The notes under the pieces were generated by a model. The model saw only the letters and a program-made list of their open reading frames with translations. It had not been told where the DNA came from and searched no databases. A program made the position numbers and the translations under genes. From the NCBI GenBank assembly GCA_963662155.1, contig OY759262.1, positions 61,928,010-61,992,009 on the forward strand: a stretch of 64,000 bases of DNA, read 5' to 3'. This stretch comes from Lamellibrachia columna (Eukaryota; Annelida; Polychaeta; Sabellida; Siboglinidae). Of the stretch, positions 21,965-32,900 are shown in pieces (positions within the stretch are counted from its first letter, which is position 1; each line of letters opens with the position of its first letter).

Positions 21965-22648
21965 ACAATTTAATTTTAATTAGTTTGCTACGTTAGCCTT
22001 GAATAAGGCTGTTTTTGTGATCAAAAGAACACTTTAGTCTAATATACTTGCTAACTGTGTCTTCTATTAACCTCGCATGAGAAACAAAAAACCTGCCACC
22101 TAGCGAATACGGAGAACACTGTGTAACAAAACAACGAAGTCAGTGTGTACTAATTTACGCTAAAATCCTGCTGTTAATTCCTTTTTACCGAAAACGTTTA
22201 CTACCACTATGTCAGATATTACCTTATGTATGTAATTTAAGTAAATAGATCACTGTATCTTATATATATATATATATCAGCCAATGTAAACTATTCACTA
22301 TGCTATCTCAATTTTCGAATAGTAAACAACCTTATTATCGCTCGCTGAATTCCCCGACAGAATCCGAAACTAACTTACTCTAAAATACTCCCTCTGACTA
22401 ATAATTAACAAAACCTGTTTCCTAATATATGTCTACAATACGTTTGTGTATAATATATATTCAATAGTAATACTTATTCTATTTGATATACCGCGTTTTT
22501 CTGTAAATTATCTACACCAAATTCAAGTCGCTGCACCAAGTCCAAGTAGCCGGAAGTAATCTTACACTGGACCTATAATATGCAAATAACTAACTTATTA
22601 TGTTTGTATTTGTACAGGCTCACTCCTTGATGTGGTACTGAAGTTTGA

Positions 22649-22670
22649 TCAGGAGTATATATACTCCTGA
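22649..22670. repeat. 22-bp perfect palindrome
   Basis: TCAGGAGTATATATACTCCT plus GA; self-complementary throughout. It shares its last base with the larger palindrome that follows. Confidence 0.95.
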
Positions 22671-22729
22671 ACCAAGTTTCTCAGTCATTGCACAATTTAT
22701 AAATTGTGCAATGACTGAGAAACTTGGTT
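22670..22729. repeat. 60-bp perfect palindrome
   Basis: Begins AACCAAGTTTCTCAGTCATT and is identical to its own reverse complement over 60 bp, centred near 22699/22700 in an AATTTATAAATT core. There is no loop spacer. It lies about 110 bp beyond the presumed CR1 5' end. Confidence 0.95.
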
Positions 22730-23187
22730 TTATATCATTTTAGTAGTAAGTTTAGTTTATCAGTCTAGTTAGTAAGTTGTAATAAATGCAATGTTATCTT
22801 ACAAACTTGCCTTACAGTGGTATATTCTTAATTTAGGCATAAGCTTACCACCTGCAGCCTACATATTATGATAGTTGTCAGTCACATTAGTGAGACATGT
22901 ATTTTAACCCATGGTACATTTACTACACTCAGTAATTGAAGTTATTCAGTAGATGCTGGTATGATATATCATAGATATATAATAGTAATCTCTTATTAGT
23001 ACTGTATATCTATGGATATATGATGAAGACGGGTGCTGTACAGTATAAACACTGGGCCTCCAGTGGGTTCTTGCTGTGCAGCAGCATGAATGTCACTGGT
23101 CCATGCCAGCTTCACTTTATCATGTGTCAACTGATAAGGGCTCAGCGGTCTTGTTTTACTAACAGGTGTTCTATTTATGTCTGTGAC
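22730..23187. other. Intergenic, no feature seen
   Basis: AT-rich DNA with no supported gene or array. Confidence 0.5.
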
Positions 23188-23350
23188 CACAACATGCTAA
23201 CTTGTTTGTACAAATTTGTTGCATAATGTTGGTGAAATCATCAAACAAACTAATAAATTATTTTTAATGGATTCTGCCAAAATTTGGCAGTCAAATGGCA
23301 AGTGACATAGCCCTATACTACTACAGCATGAGCTATTCACACTTTCTCAA
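23188..23350 (+). repeat. Dispersed repeat family F1, copy 1
   Basis: Contains caacatgctaacttgtttgt followed by acaaatttgttg, ggtgaaatcatcaaacaaac and taataaattatttttaatgg. The same block order recurs at 63660-63840 (same strand) and, on the opposite strand, at 35520-35690, 50744-50850 and 57935-58160. Confidence 0.65.
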
Positions 23351-23718
23351 TGAACTCAGTCTAATGATCGAAATCAAGTTGATAAAGTATACACTCTTTT
23401 TAAACTGACCTTGCATATAACTATTCACACGCTACACATTTGTACATCAACGAATCTGATTTGTGATGGGCTAAAAGAATTGAGCCGCTATATTTTTTAC
23501 TGGAGATTAGCATATTCAAGCAGGATATGTGCAGGATTTCACATGGGGCATGATGGTTATAAGAACCAGTGGTATCGGTGTGACTCTCCTGTCCATAGTG
23601 TTAAGAAGCAGTGAAACCTCATAAATTCTTTTTATTGGTGAATATACCACTTCTGGCGGCCATAAATGAAAATCCTAGGAACGGATGGTTAGCCATAAAT
23701 TATTGGGAATGTAGCTAA

Positions 23719-23900
23719 AAAGAAGTGTGGTGCTAAGATAGAATGAGTGCTGCTAAGATAAAATAAGTGCTACTAAGATAGAATGAGTACTGCTAAGATA
23801 GAATGAGTGCTGCTAAGAAAGAAGAGTGCTGCTAAGATAGAAAGACTGCCACTGCTACTACGAATGTATAAGTGTTGCCAAGAAAGAAGGAAAGCTGCTA
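23719..23900. repeat. Degenerate tandem repeat of gctgctaagatagaatga
   Basis: About nine imperfect units of 16-21 nt. Confidence 0.75.
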
Positions 23901-25420
23901 AGAGAAAATTATTTGCTGCCCAAGCATCAACACTGGACCTAAGCCATGGCCCCCCACTAGCGTAACGGCGCAAATGGCATTGGGGTCACACTTCAACGCT
24001 ACAATCACAACAAATCCAAGAACACAGAAACAATAAGAAACCTCCAACACGATTAGCCAACAAATAACTGACTAGATAGTGGTCGAACATAATAAATTTC
24101 ATAACATTACTTCATTATTCACTGGGAGTTCCACGACTGTCACGGCGACCGCAATGGTGCGGAAGTTCCTATATTTTCTCTTAGAGCCTATACTATTTTT
24201 TGGGTTTTGAGTGTCGCGAATTCCTCGATTACAGAGTTGAAGTCAATGACATTGCTAAGCTCTCACTCGATCAACAGAAATGCCAAACTACTCAGTGAGT
24301 TTCGAGAATCTTCTCTCACAAGAGGACACGTACACTCACGTGCGTGGCGAGGAATGTCCTGAGCGACACGAGTAAGTTCAGGAACGATCCTTCGTGTCCC
24401 CACTTCACCACTCATTTGGGTTCAGCCTACTGTTACGTTTCCCATTGGCGACCATGTTAACGTTTTTTATGATTATAAGAAAACGGGACCATCAACAATT
24501 CTGAAACTTCCTTCCTGCGGTTGTCATCATCTCATTGACATGCTGGTCGAGTTTTGTAAAAATCACATGTTTCTAACTCTCTTAAAATGGCTGAACGTGC
24601 CATACCTGTCAATGTTTACCAATTTCTGCATAAATTACTACAGGCGAAAAAATTGCCAAAAATCCTTCCGCCTATTGAAATCATCTAAAATCCACGGTTA
24701 CACTGCTAACATGTTCTACCAGCAAACTTGCCAATGTGTCTGCTCAAATGCAGTCATGTCGGATGATATGATTTTTTTTTAAATTACACTTATCTAAAAT
24801 TACTGTCCCCTACATTCGTAACACACCAGGAAGTCTAACTGAGGCATGATCCCTTCACTGAAAGAGGTCGAGTGCTTTCCATACTGTGCCGTCTCTGCTG
24901 ACTGAGGTCGGTAACTTCTGATGTGACGTCGCACTCGACAGACCTCCTTCGTTCCTTCTGCGGTGATGTCGACGTCAGTTTAGATTAATTGACTAATGGC
25001 GAAGTCAGTGTCCATGCTGACGCTCCACCTTTGTTAGAAACCCACGTTCATGCTTCAATTTTTATCTGGGTTCGCTGAGAATGGCCATTTGTTCTGGAGG
25101 CCCTGCTGCCCCCTCCAGACCAGCCCCCACCCGCAGTTCGGCTGGGACAGCTTCCTGCGTCATATAAGATGTTCTTACCTAGCCCTGTCTCCGCACTGCC
25201 GTCGTCCTCAAGCTCAGACATGACCACAGTGGGATCTGGGTTAGCCACAGTGGCAAGCTCGACCTCACGTCTTTCTCGTTCTCCCATGCTGCAGGCGGCT
25301 CCAGCTCTATTTCCCATCACCCCTTGCTGTGGTTGAGGTTGGATGGGACGAGGAAAGGGAAACGCTGCACTGCAACAGCTCCCTCTATCTTTGTCTTGTC
25401 TTGTTACTCATCCTCTTTGC
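23901..25420. other. Unassigned intergenic DNA
   Basis: More balanced base composition than its surroundings. A 90-codon minus-strand frame at 25048-25320 (MMGNRAGAACSMGERERREV at its start) has no recognisable domain and is not annotated as a gene. No other feature is supported. Confidence 0.4.
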
Positions 25421-26036
25421 ACCATATTTGGTGCATAAGGCCACTCAGTAACTTCACCCTATTTGGTGCATAAGGCCACTCAGTAACTTCACCCTAGTTG
25501 GTGCATAAGGCCACTCAGTAACTTCACCCTAGTTGGTGCATAAGGCCACTCAGTAACTTCACCCTAGTTGGTGCATAAGGCCACTCAGTAACTTCACCCT
25601 AGTTGGTGCATACTGCCACTCAGTAACTTCACCCTAGTTGGTGCATACTGCCACTCAGTAACTTCACCCTAGTTGGTGATTACTGCCACTCAGTAACTTC
25701 ACCCTAGTTGGTGCATAAGGCCACTCAGTAACTTCACCCTAGTTGGTGCATAAGGCCACTCAGTAACTTCACCCTAGTTGGTGCATACTGCCACTCAGTA
25801 ACTTCACCCTAGTTGGTGCATACTGCCACTCAGTAACTTCACCCTAGTTGGTGATTACTGCCACTCAGTAACTTCACCCTAGTTGGTGCATAAGGCCACT
25901 CAGTAACTTCACCCTAGTTGGTGCATAAGGCCACTCAGTAACTTCACCCTAGTTGGTGCATAAGGCCACTCAGTAACTTCACCCTAGGTGGTGCATAAGG
26001 CCACTCAGTAACTTCACCCTACTTGGTGCATAAGGT
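25421..26036. repeat. 35-nt minisatellite, about 17 units
   Basis: Unit ggtgcataaggccactcagt plus aacttcaccctagtt. Variants gcataagg, gcatactg and gattactg occur in a repeated five-unit order, so a 175-bp higher-order block has been duplicated. The motif ggtgcataaggc also occurs in the dispersed duplicate at 34600. Confidence 0.97.
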
Positions 26037-26939
26037 CACATATAAAATGTATGACTTTGGTTTGATTAGTGATGTTTTATGTGGCGTATTCCTGTCTTGT
26101 CTATCGCGGTCTAAGCGTTTGTAGTCTGCCTTGCTCGGGCAATTGCGACTCTTCGAATGACAACAGCTCATTATTTACCTACAAAATGTCATTGTCGACA
26201 ACTGCTGTCGATGAGAAAAATACCTGTAAACGACATTAAAAATAGTTCAGGCGGTAGCCTCCGTTTTGTTGTCAATCAAATTTGAGTGAATAAAGAATAG
26301 CGTTAGGGCTATGATGAGGGGTGTGGCAGGGGTTTTAGCCTTTCCATTTCCCACCTGTTTGCGGAGCCAACCTCCCATCTCCCACAATTTTTGAGAGTCC
26401 ACCTCCGCCAATTTTTGAAGCCAACTCCCCACCTCCCACTAATTTATAAGACCAACCTACCACCTCACACTTCCTGTCACAACCCCTCAATGATCAAGAC
26501 GCGTGTGGTTCCCCGTGTTTGATTAAATGGATAAATGATCTTTCAAAACAAGCGTCTTCCCACATTTAACACATACAAAATGCCTACAACATTCATATTT
26601 GTAAAAATATATATGGACTAGACAATGAGGCAGGTTATAAAATGTCGCCAGCGGAACAACTTTGTAGAAGGATAACATGAAGTATTTATTGATTATGCAT
26701 TCTCGACGAACACGCATCAAAAGTGTTTATTAAACCGAATAAATATAGCCCATGGCATCTAATTGCCGACATGACCGCGTCGCATTTCTGTCTGCCGCAG
26801 TCACTTAAATGGATATTAAGTCCACCGAGCTTAGATGTGCAATCAACGTCTGTTGTAGCCTGGATATGCAATCAACAAGTAGTAAATCATCGAAATAGAT
26901 CCACCACATCGCATAGGCATTGCGTGTTACAGCAACTGG
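26037..26939. other. Intergenic, no feature seen
   Basis: 26330-26480 has loosely repeated purine/pyrimidine-rich phrases (ccacctcccac). No gene is supported. Confidence 0.5.
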
Positions 26940-27372
26940 CGCATGTTTCACCAGTGGCGTTGTGTCATCAACATGTTTCACCAGGTGGCGTTGTGTCATC
27001 AACATGTTTCACCAGGTGGCGTTGTGTCATCAACATGTTTCACCAGGTGGCGTTGCGTTATCAACATGTTTCACCAGTGGCGTTGCGTTATCAACATGTT
27101 TCACCAGTGGCGCTGTGTCATCAACATGTTTCACCAGTGGCGTTGTGTCATCAACATGTTTCACCAGTGGCGTTGTGTCATCAACATGTTTCACCAGCTG
27201 GCGTTGTGTCATCAACATGTTTCACCAGGTGGCGTTGTGTCATCAACATGTTTCACCAGGTGGCATTGTGTCATCAACATGTTTCACCAGCTGGTGTTGT
27301 GTCATCAACATGTTTCACAAGGTGGCGTTGTGTCATCAACATGTTTCACCAGTGGCATTGTGTCATCAACAT
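26940..27372. repeat. 30/31-nt minisatellite, 14 units
   Basis: Unit catgtttcaccaggtggcgt plus tgtgtcatcaa; one G is present or absent (ccagg/ccag), making units of 31 or 30 nt. The open frames it produces in all three plus frames and on the minus strand are by-products. Confidence 0.97.
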
Positions 27373-27989
27373 GTAGGTTTACACATGTTCACCAACAAAG
27401 ACGTTAATATTTCGTCATGTGAATAATATTTTATTGATTTATTTTGCACGATAATAACAACAATAGCTCTAGAAAGTTAAATTTGCAAAAATAACAGGGT
27501 GAGAAGAATTGCTGGTGCAAAAAGAATAGAAATGTTGAAGAGGTTGGTATAAAAGAGAATTTCAGGAGGAAGCTGGAGAGGATTCGGTAAAAGTTGGCTG
27601 GGTACGTGGACAAAATGGAAGGGGAAGGGTTGACGAAAAGAGAGAGATGTGCTCAGAATGGAGGGTAGACAGAGAAAAAAGGAGACATCCAATGAGACGA
27701 GAGGACTGTGTGAAGAGATATTGGGATGGGAGTGAACGAGAGCGATGCATATAACAGAGGTCCCAAGTCTCCGGCTTTGGCAATAGAACTCGCGTTTTTT
27801 CGTAAATTTGGGATAATCTCACGGTCTACCGCATTAATGCCGAAATCTACCACCAAACCATAATGTAACAGGTAAAAAATTAAATGCGATGTGAGGTTCG
27901 CGACGCGATCTACTGCCCTCACATCTTGAAAAGCTGCAGATCTACCACTTTTTGTGCAATGTTTTTTGGCACCTCTGATATATGAGATT
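27373..27989. other. Intergenic, no feature seen
   Basis: Purine-rich around 27500-27740, then unique sequence. No supported gene. Confidence 0.5.
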
Positions 27990-28771
27990 CAGGGTTGTTT
28001 GATTAAAATAATTTGATTTAAATCATTGATTTATGATTTTTTATTTCAGATTTTTTTTATCGCTGATTTATATGAATTTAACGCAAATAATTGTTTACAA
28101 GCATCGAGATCAACAAAGTTTTGTATGTTTTTTAATATAAAAGCACAATGTGCGCACACTTGTGTAGTTGTATTGATAGCCTGATAGACAAATATTTTAT
28201 GACATTGTGTATATTTGAACTATTCCCTTTCTGAATGCAGTGAAGCCACACAAACTTGTCTTCAAGAGGAAGTATCTTTTCAAGTCAGAAGCCCTGAGTT
28301 ACAGTTCACTTAGAGCTTATGCTAGTTGTTACCAATTCAGTATGTTGACTCAAGTGAGACAGTTTTGGTGACAATTGTTTAATACTGTACCAGTTTGGAG
28401 TCTAGTTGGAGACCCATAGAGTACACAGAGCCCTGGCAGGTGCTAATCCATCCTCTCAGCAAACAATAATTAGCACTGCTACAGTCATAGACACACAGCA
28501 TGCTTTCCTTTCCAAGACAGATTATGCAACTACAAGGGGTGAGGCCTCGTGGACATTACCTAATGTCTACATAAAAAAAATCAAGTACCCTCTGTTAAGA
28601 CAAGTACCCAAATCGATTTGAATAGAATACGTTTGAAAGAGTTTATAAATATAAACATCTATATTATAAATGTATATATACCAGATTAAAAATAAATAAA
28701 TAAAAAAATCCGATTTAAATTAAAAAATCCTATTTTTTATTTTTTTTTAAATCATAATTTGTTCAACCCTG
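27990..28771. mobile_element. hAT-like non-autonomous transposon, 782 bp
   Basis: Left end CAGGGTTGTTTGATTAAAAT, right end reading CAACCCTG; the termini are inverted repeats, and both inner flanks hold GATTTAAAT motifs. Flanking octamers atgagatt and atgagtgt (six of eight identical) look like a decayed 8-bp target duplication, as hAT elements leave. No transposase ORF inside. Confidence 0.6.
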
Positions 28772-29822
28772 ATGAGTGTGGAAGCGGGAAGTAGGGACGA
28801 CAGGGGAAGGAAACTACAACTCAGACTTGTTGGCAAGTCACAAACTGGCAAGTCAAATCAAGTCTGAAGTCATTGACCTAAACGTATTATGCATCATATT
28901 TTTATTTTTATTTTGCCTACGTGGTGGGGGCGTCTTAACTCAAGGGCCGCGCTGCCCCAGGTTACCCTATTACGCACGCAAAATAGCCTGTAATTGAATC
29001 CGATAGAGGGCGCCACATGGAAATGGAGCGGAACATGCGCTTTAAACATGCGCAATTGATTCAAATCCGTCCAAAATGGATGCGCCCAGGGATAGACATG
29101 TTTATGGAGCGTCTTCCTAGTAAAACACAAAAGAAAGATTTCCTGGGCGATTTCATGTATGGATAAATGATTAAGAAAGCTAACCCGCCGTGATATTCAT
29201 TTAAGTGTGATACAGGTGCGTTATATGGGGAAAGAAACCTGTAATGGATTGAGGGCCCCTGGGTTTGACGCCGGTTGATCAATAAGAACTTCACGAAAAT
29301 TTGAAATCCCACCAAAATAACATTTTAATACGAAATTACTGTCGCCAGAAATGTTCAATTGACTACACCGCAGAGAACACAAAGTTTTTCGTCATCAACG
29401 GCTAATCTAGTTTGGGAAGTTGGTTAATGACGTGTAAATACAGGGGCTCCACGAAGGTGGGGTGGTGTACCTCTCCACGTGTCGGCACTGTCGTATCATT
29501 TTACCGTTTACAGCTATAGCCAATGTTTTGAAGTTTAAATACATAATATACTGCATATATAAATATATATAATTGAAGAACTGTTCGACGTATGAACCAT
29601 TGTTGGCATTATGACAACTGACACTATGCTATCATTGACATTTCACATTCATTATAATTGTTATGACTTATGATTAACACATCAATACACAAAAGTAGAG
29701 ACATCATTAACATTGCAGAAGACAATGTTGAATTAAATTCCCAGAATGCATCATGTATACTAAGCAAGTCACCATCACAGGCAGTTGTTGTGGAAGTGTC
29801 CTGACTGTGTTTTCCTTGACAG
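28772..29822. other. Region upstream of CPSF2
   Basis: Contains a more GC-rich stretch around 28920-29080 and 29430-29490 that could hold the CPSF2 promoter and a 5' UTR exon, since the first coding exon is preceded by an acceptor-like ttccttgacag. No core promoter element is clear enough to call. Confidence 0.3.
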
Positions 29823-29841
29823 GTGCTGCGTGGCTGCCAAC

Positions 29842-29990
29842 ATGACATCTATCATCAAGTTGCAGGCATTCTCTGGTGTTGAGGGCGAGTCACCTCCTTG
29901 TTATATGCTGCAAGTTGATGAGTTCCGCTTCCTACTTGACTGTGGCTGGGACGAGGATTTCAGCCTGGGATACATCGAAAACCTGAAAAA
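29842..29990 (+). CDS. CPSF2: CPSF2 coding exon 1
   Basis: ATG at 29842 is preceded by acceptor-like ttccttgacag ending at 29822, so the 5' UTR is probably split. Starts [20 protein letters not shown], with [16 protein letters not shown] as in CPSF2 orthologues. Donor gtaagc at 29991; leaves with two bases of a split Lys codon. Confidence 0.95.
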
Positions 29991-32900
29991 GTAAGCTCTT
30001 CCGCTGTCTGACTTACTTGACTTAAGCCTTTTTACTCACTGGCAGAGCATAAACAGGCTATGTTGCCTTTCCACCAGACACACGCTTGGTCTTCCAGCTC
30101 TTCCTTCTAATTTGATGTTTGTTTGGTTCCTGGTTTGTTCTTTCCCGTAATGATTCATTGTTAATTGTTTCTGGCCACCATATCCTTAAAATTCTTCTTA
30201 GACATTGTGTCCATGATGCTTCCTAAATACGTGAAAGACTGTGCTTCATCTATGACTTCTCCTTGTAGTGTAATTGGGCTGTTGTTCTTGCTCTTCATGA
30301 TTTTGGTTTCGCCTTTCTTCACATTCATTCTTAACGTGGTTACAGTTTCTATTAGTGACGTTTTCTCTTGCATTTGCTTCTGGCTGTGTGAAGGAAGAGC
30401 AAGATCATCGACAAAGTCAAGAATCAAGATCATCTTGTTGTTCCCATAGTGTCCATTGTAAAACACTGGTCTGTCCTTCTGTATATGTTCTCATGGTGAC
30501 AGCATGCGTACCCTCTCATGCCAGTTTTTACCTCAAATCGCTCTTTTCTTCTGCTGTCTACTTCATCTCATCTTTCTCAAATTCTTTATTATGTACTATG
30601 TTTGAGGGAACTATGTATATGTAGGTAATAGGTGAGACTGGTTATTGACACAACTCAGAGATTTAAGAGGATATTCATGGAAAATACTAATTATTTGGTC
30701 TTACTGTCGTTGGTCTACATAGAAAGTTATCTATCTAATAGCTGTTGGACCCTTCTACCTGATTTCTATGCATGCCAGGGGAAGGAAAAGATCCCACAAA
30801 GGGAGTAAACTTGTTACCTGCTGTGGACTCCTATCTCTCAACCACACGAGTAACGACATAAACATCTACGATTTGGCTCAGTTAATTCTGTCAAATACCT
30901 CACATAAGAACACAGTTGAATGAAAGAGATCTATTGTTAATGCCCACAGCCAACACACATGTCAAGTGGATATGTCTCGTTTCAGATATGTCCACCAGAT
31001 TGATGCAGTACTGTTGACCTATCCCGACCCCTACCACTTGGGGGCACTACCATACATGGTTGGCAAGTGTGGTCTCAATTGTCCAATCTACACAACCATC
31101 CCAATCTACAAGATGGGGCAGATGTTTATGTATGACCTCTACCAGGTAATGGGGCAGATGTTTATGTATGACCTCTACCAGGTAATGGGGCATCAGTGAC
31201 TTTCTATTAATTGGGCCGATTTTGTGATTGTTTGAACCTCCTAATCAAATTTTCAGCATGGATGCTCTGACTGTCACTGTGGTTGAGATTTTGTAATATT
31301 CAGAAGTAAAAATTTACATATTTAAACACTTACCAATCGTTTGATAATCGATATAAAACATTTGAAAATTTTTTACATTTTATGAACCAGAAGTGACTTA
31401 AATTGCAACAACATTTTCCAATTCACTGCTTCAGTTCTTATTTGACATCTAAACATACAGTTGCTGTTGCATATAATAATCACTGGGCATGATCATGTAT
31501 TTTCAAAATTATGTATAATATATTATTACCACACAAATATCTGCATTTCAGTCTTAAGCTGTGTCAAAATTTCATGATGCATCATATATGTGCTTGCAGT
31601 CACGACACAATATAGAAGACTTTGACGTGTTCACATTGGATGATGTCGATTCAGCATTTGACAAAATTCTACAGCTGAAATATTCTCAAACTGTAAGCCT
31701 GAAAGGTACGTCAGCAGTTGCACCATTGCCAATATATTTGTAAAAATGTTTATATAGTCCATCAGTACTGTATGTTTATCTTGTCTTATTGGTACAGTTT
31801 CCAAGCAGAGCAACTCAGGAATGGGAACATTTTATGGCAGAAGGTGTTGAACACCTTCTGCCATGCAGAGTAACATAATCTGAACTGCATCCCAATCTCT
31901 TCCCTCGGGTCATTCATCTTCCCGGTCTCTTCCCTCGGGTAATTCATGCTCCTTCTATCCACCTTCTCTGCTCCTGTTGTTTTCGCAAAACTGAACATAT
32001 ATTATCTCAGGCATTTTTGAACGTTTGACCTTGCTGTGCAGGTAAAGGTCATGGCATACAGATTACGCCGCTTCCAGCAGGTCACATGATCGGTGGCACA
32101 ATCTGGAAGATCGTCAAAGATGGAGAGGAGGAAATTGTATACGCCATCGACTACAACCACAAGAAAGAAAGGTGATGTCTTTTTCTCATAAAACTGCTGG
32201 TGATTGAAACTGGCTAGACACCTTTCAGCAGAACACAATGTGTGAGTAACGTACACATACAACAAATAAAAAGGCAGCATTTTACAGATGCATGCTCTAG
32301 CAGAAACTGCTATTACAGGCTTTTTACAGCTGTCTTTAAATAGCATTTTAATACAAAATTGTGGGCATGGTTGGTTATTGTTCAATTCGCCCTTCAGCAT
32401 GTTCACAGGAGATGGGGCAGTTAACTGTTAGTTGATTTAAATCAACACTTCTCTATTTAGTAATCTGTGAGTTTGTCAGGCTTGGACATTGATCTTATGT
32501 AATTACCATCTAAATCAGCAAGCTCCAGGTGGTATGTAGAAACGGTTGTTGGCAGAGGCCAAACATTCTCAGAAATCTATATTATGCTCTGCTCAATGCC
32601 AATCTCTCAACATTTTTTTAACATATTTTTGCTCTTTTTCCACAATTCCAACCATTTATCATCTTATGTAAGAATTAATACTGTCTTATCTATGCTGTCT
32701 TTTACTAAAGCTGCTATGTATTCTCAGTTTCTTTTATCTTGTTTAAGTTTGAAGATATATTTCAGTCACTATGTTCATAGCCATTCTGTATTTTAAAAAG
32801 TGTTTTTAACAACATTTTTAGGCATTCTACATAGATAGGCTCACAAAAATGTGGGATGTGTACATATAATTATGTTGGTTTTATAACACAGAACCAAAGC

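Larger units (their letters stand above)
17722..22560 (-). mobile_element. Apparently full-length CR1-clade LINE
   Basis: Minus-strand non-LTR retrotransposon with a 5' UTR (from about 22560 down to 21965), ORF1 (20708-21964), ORF2 (17832-20705) and a 3' UTR ending in short repeats of a TCTTGTTAAA-like unit, as CR1 elements end. Both ORFs are open end to end and all catalytic motifs I looked for are present, so the copy is young and could be active. Truncated copies are at 1-1335, 13372-14625, 32600-32830, 32886-33283 and 49180-49450. The exact 5' end and target duplication were not determined; the adjacent 60-bp palindrome lies just outside the presumed 5' end. Confidence 0.9.

Noticed and set aside
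25048..25320. 90-codon minus-strand frame
   Set aside because: No domain, no splice context, and base composition not distinct enough to support a gene.
26723..27426. Overlapping plus-strand frames of 154-217 codons (CFTSGVVSST, VALCHQHVSP repeats)
   Set aside because: A 30/31-nt minisatellite is open in all three plus frames and one minus frame, so no frame is privileged.
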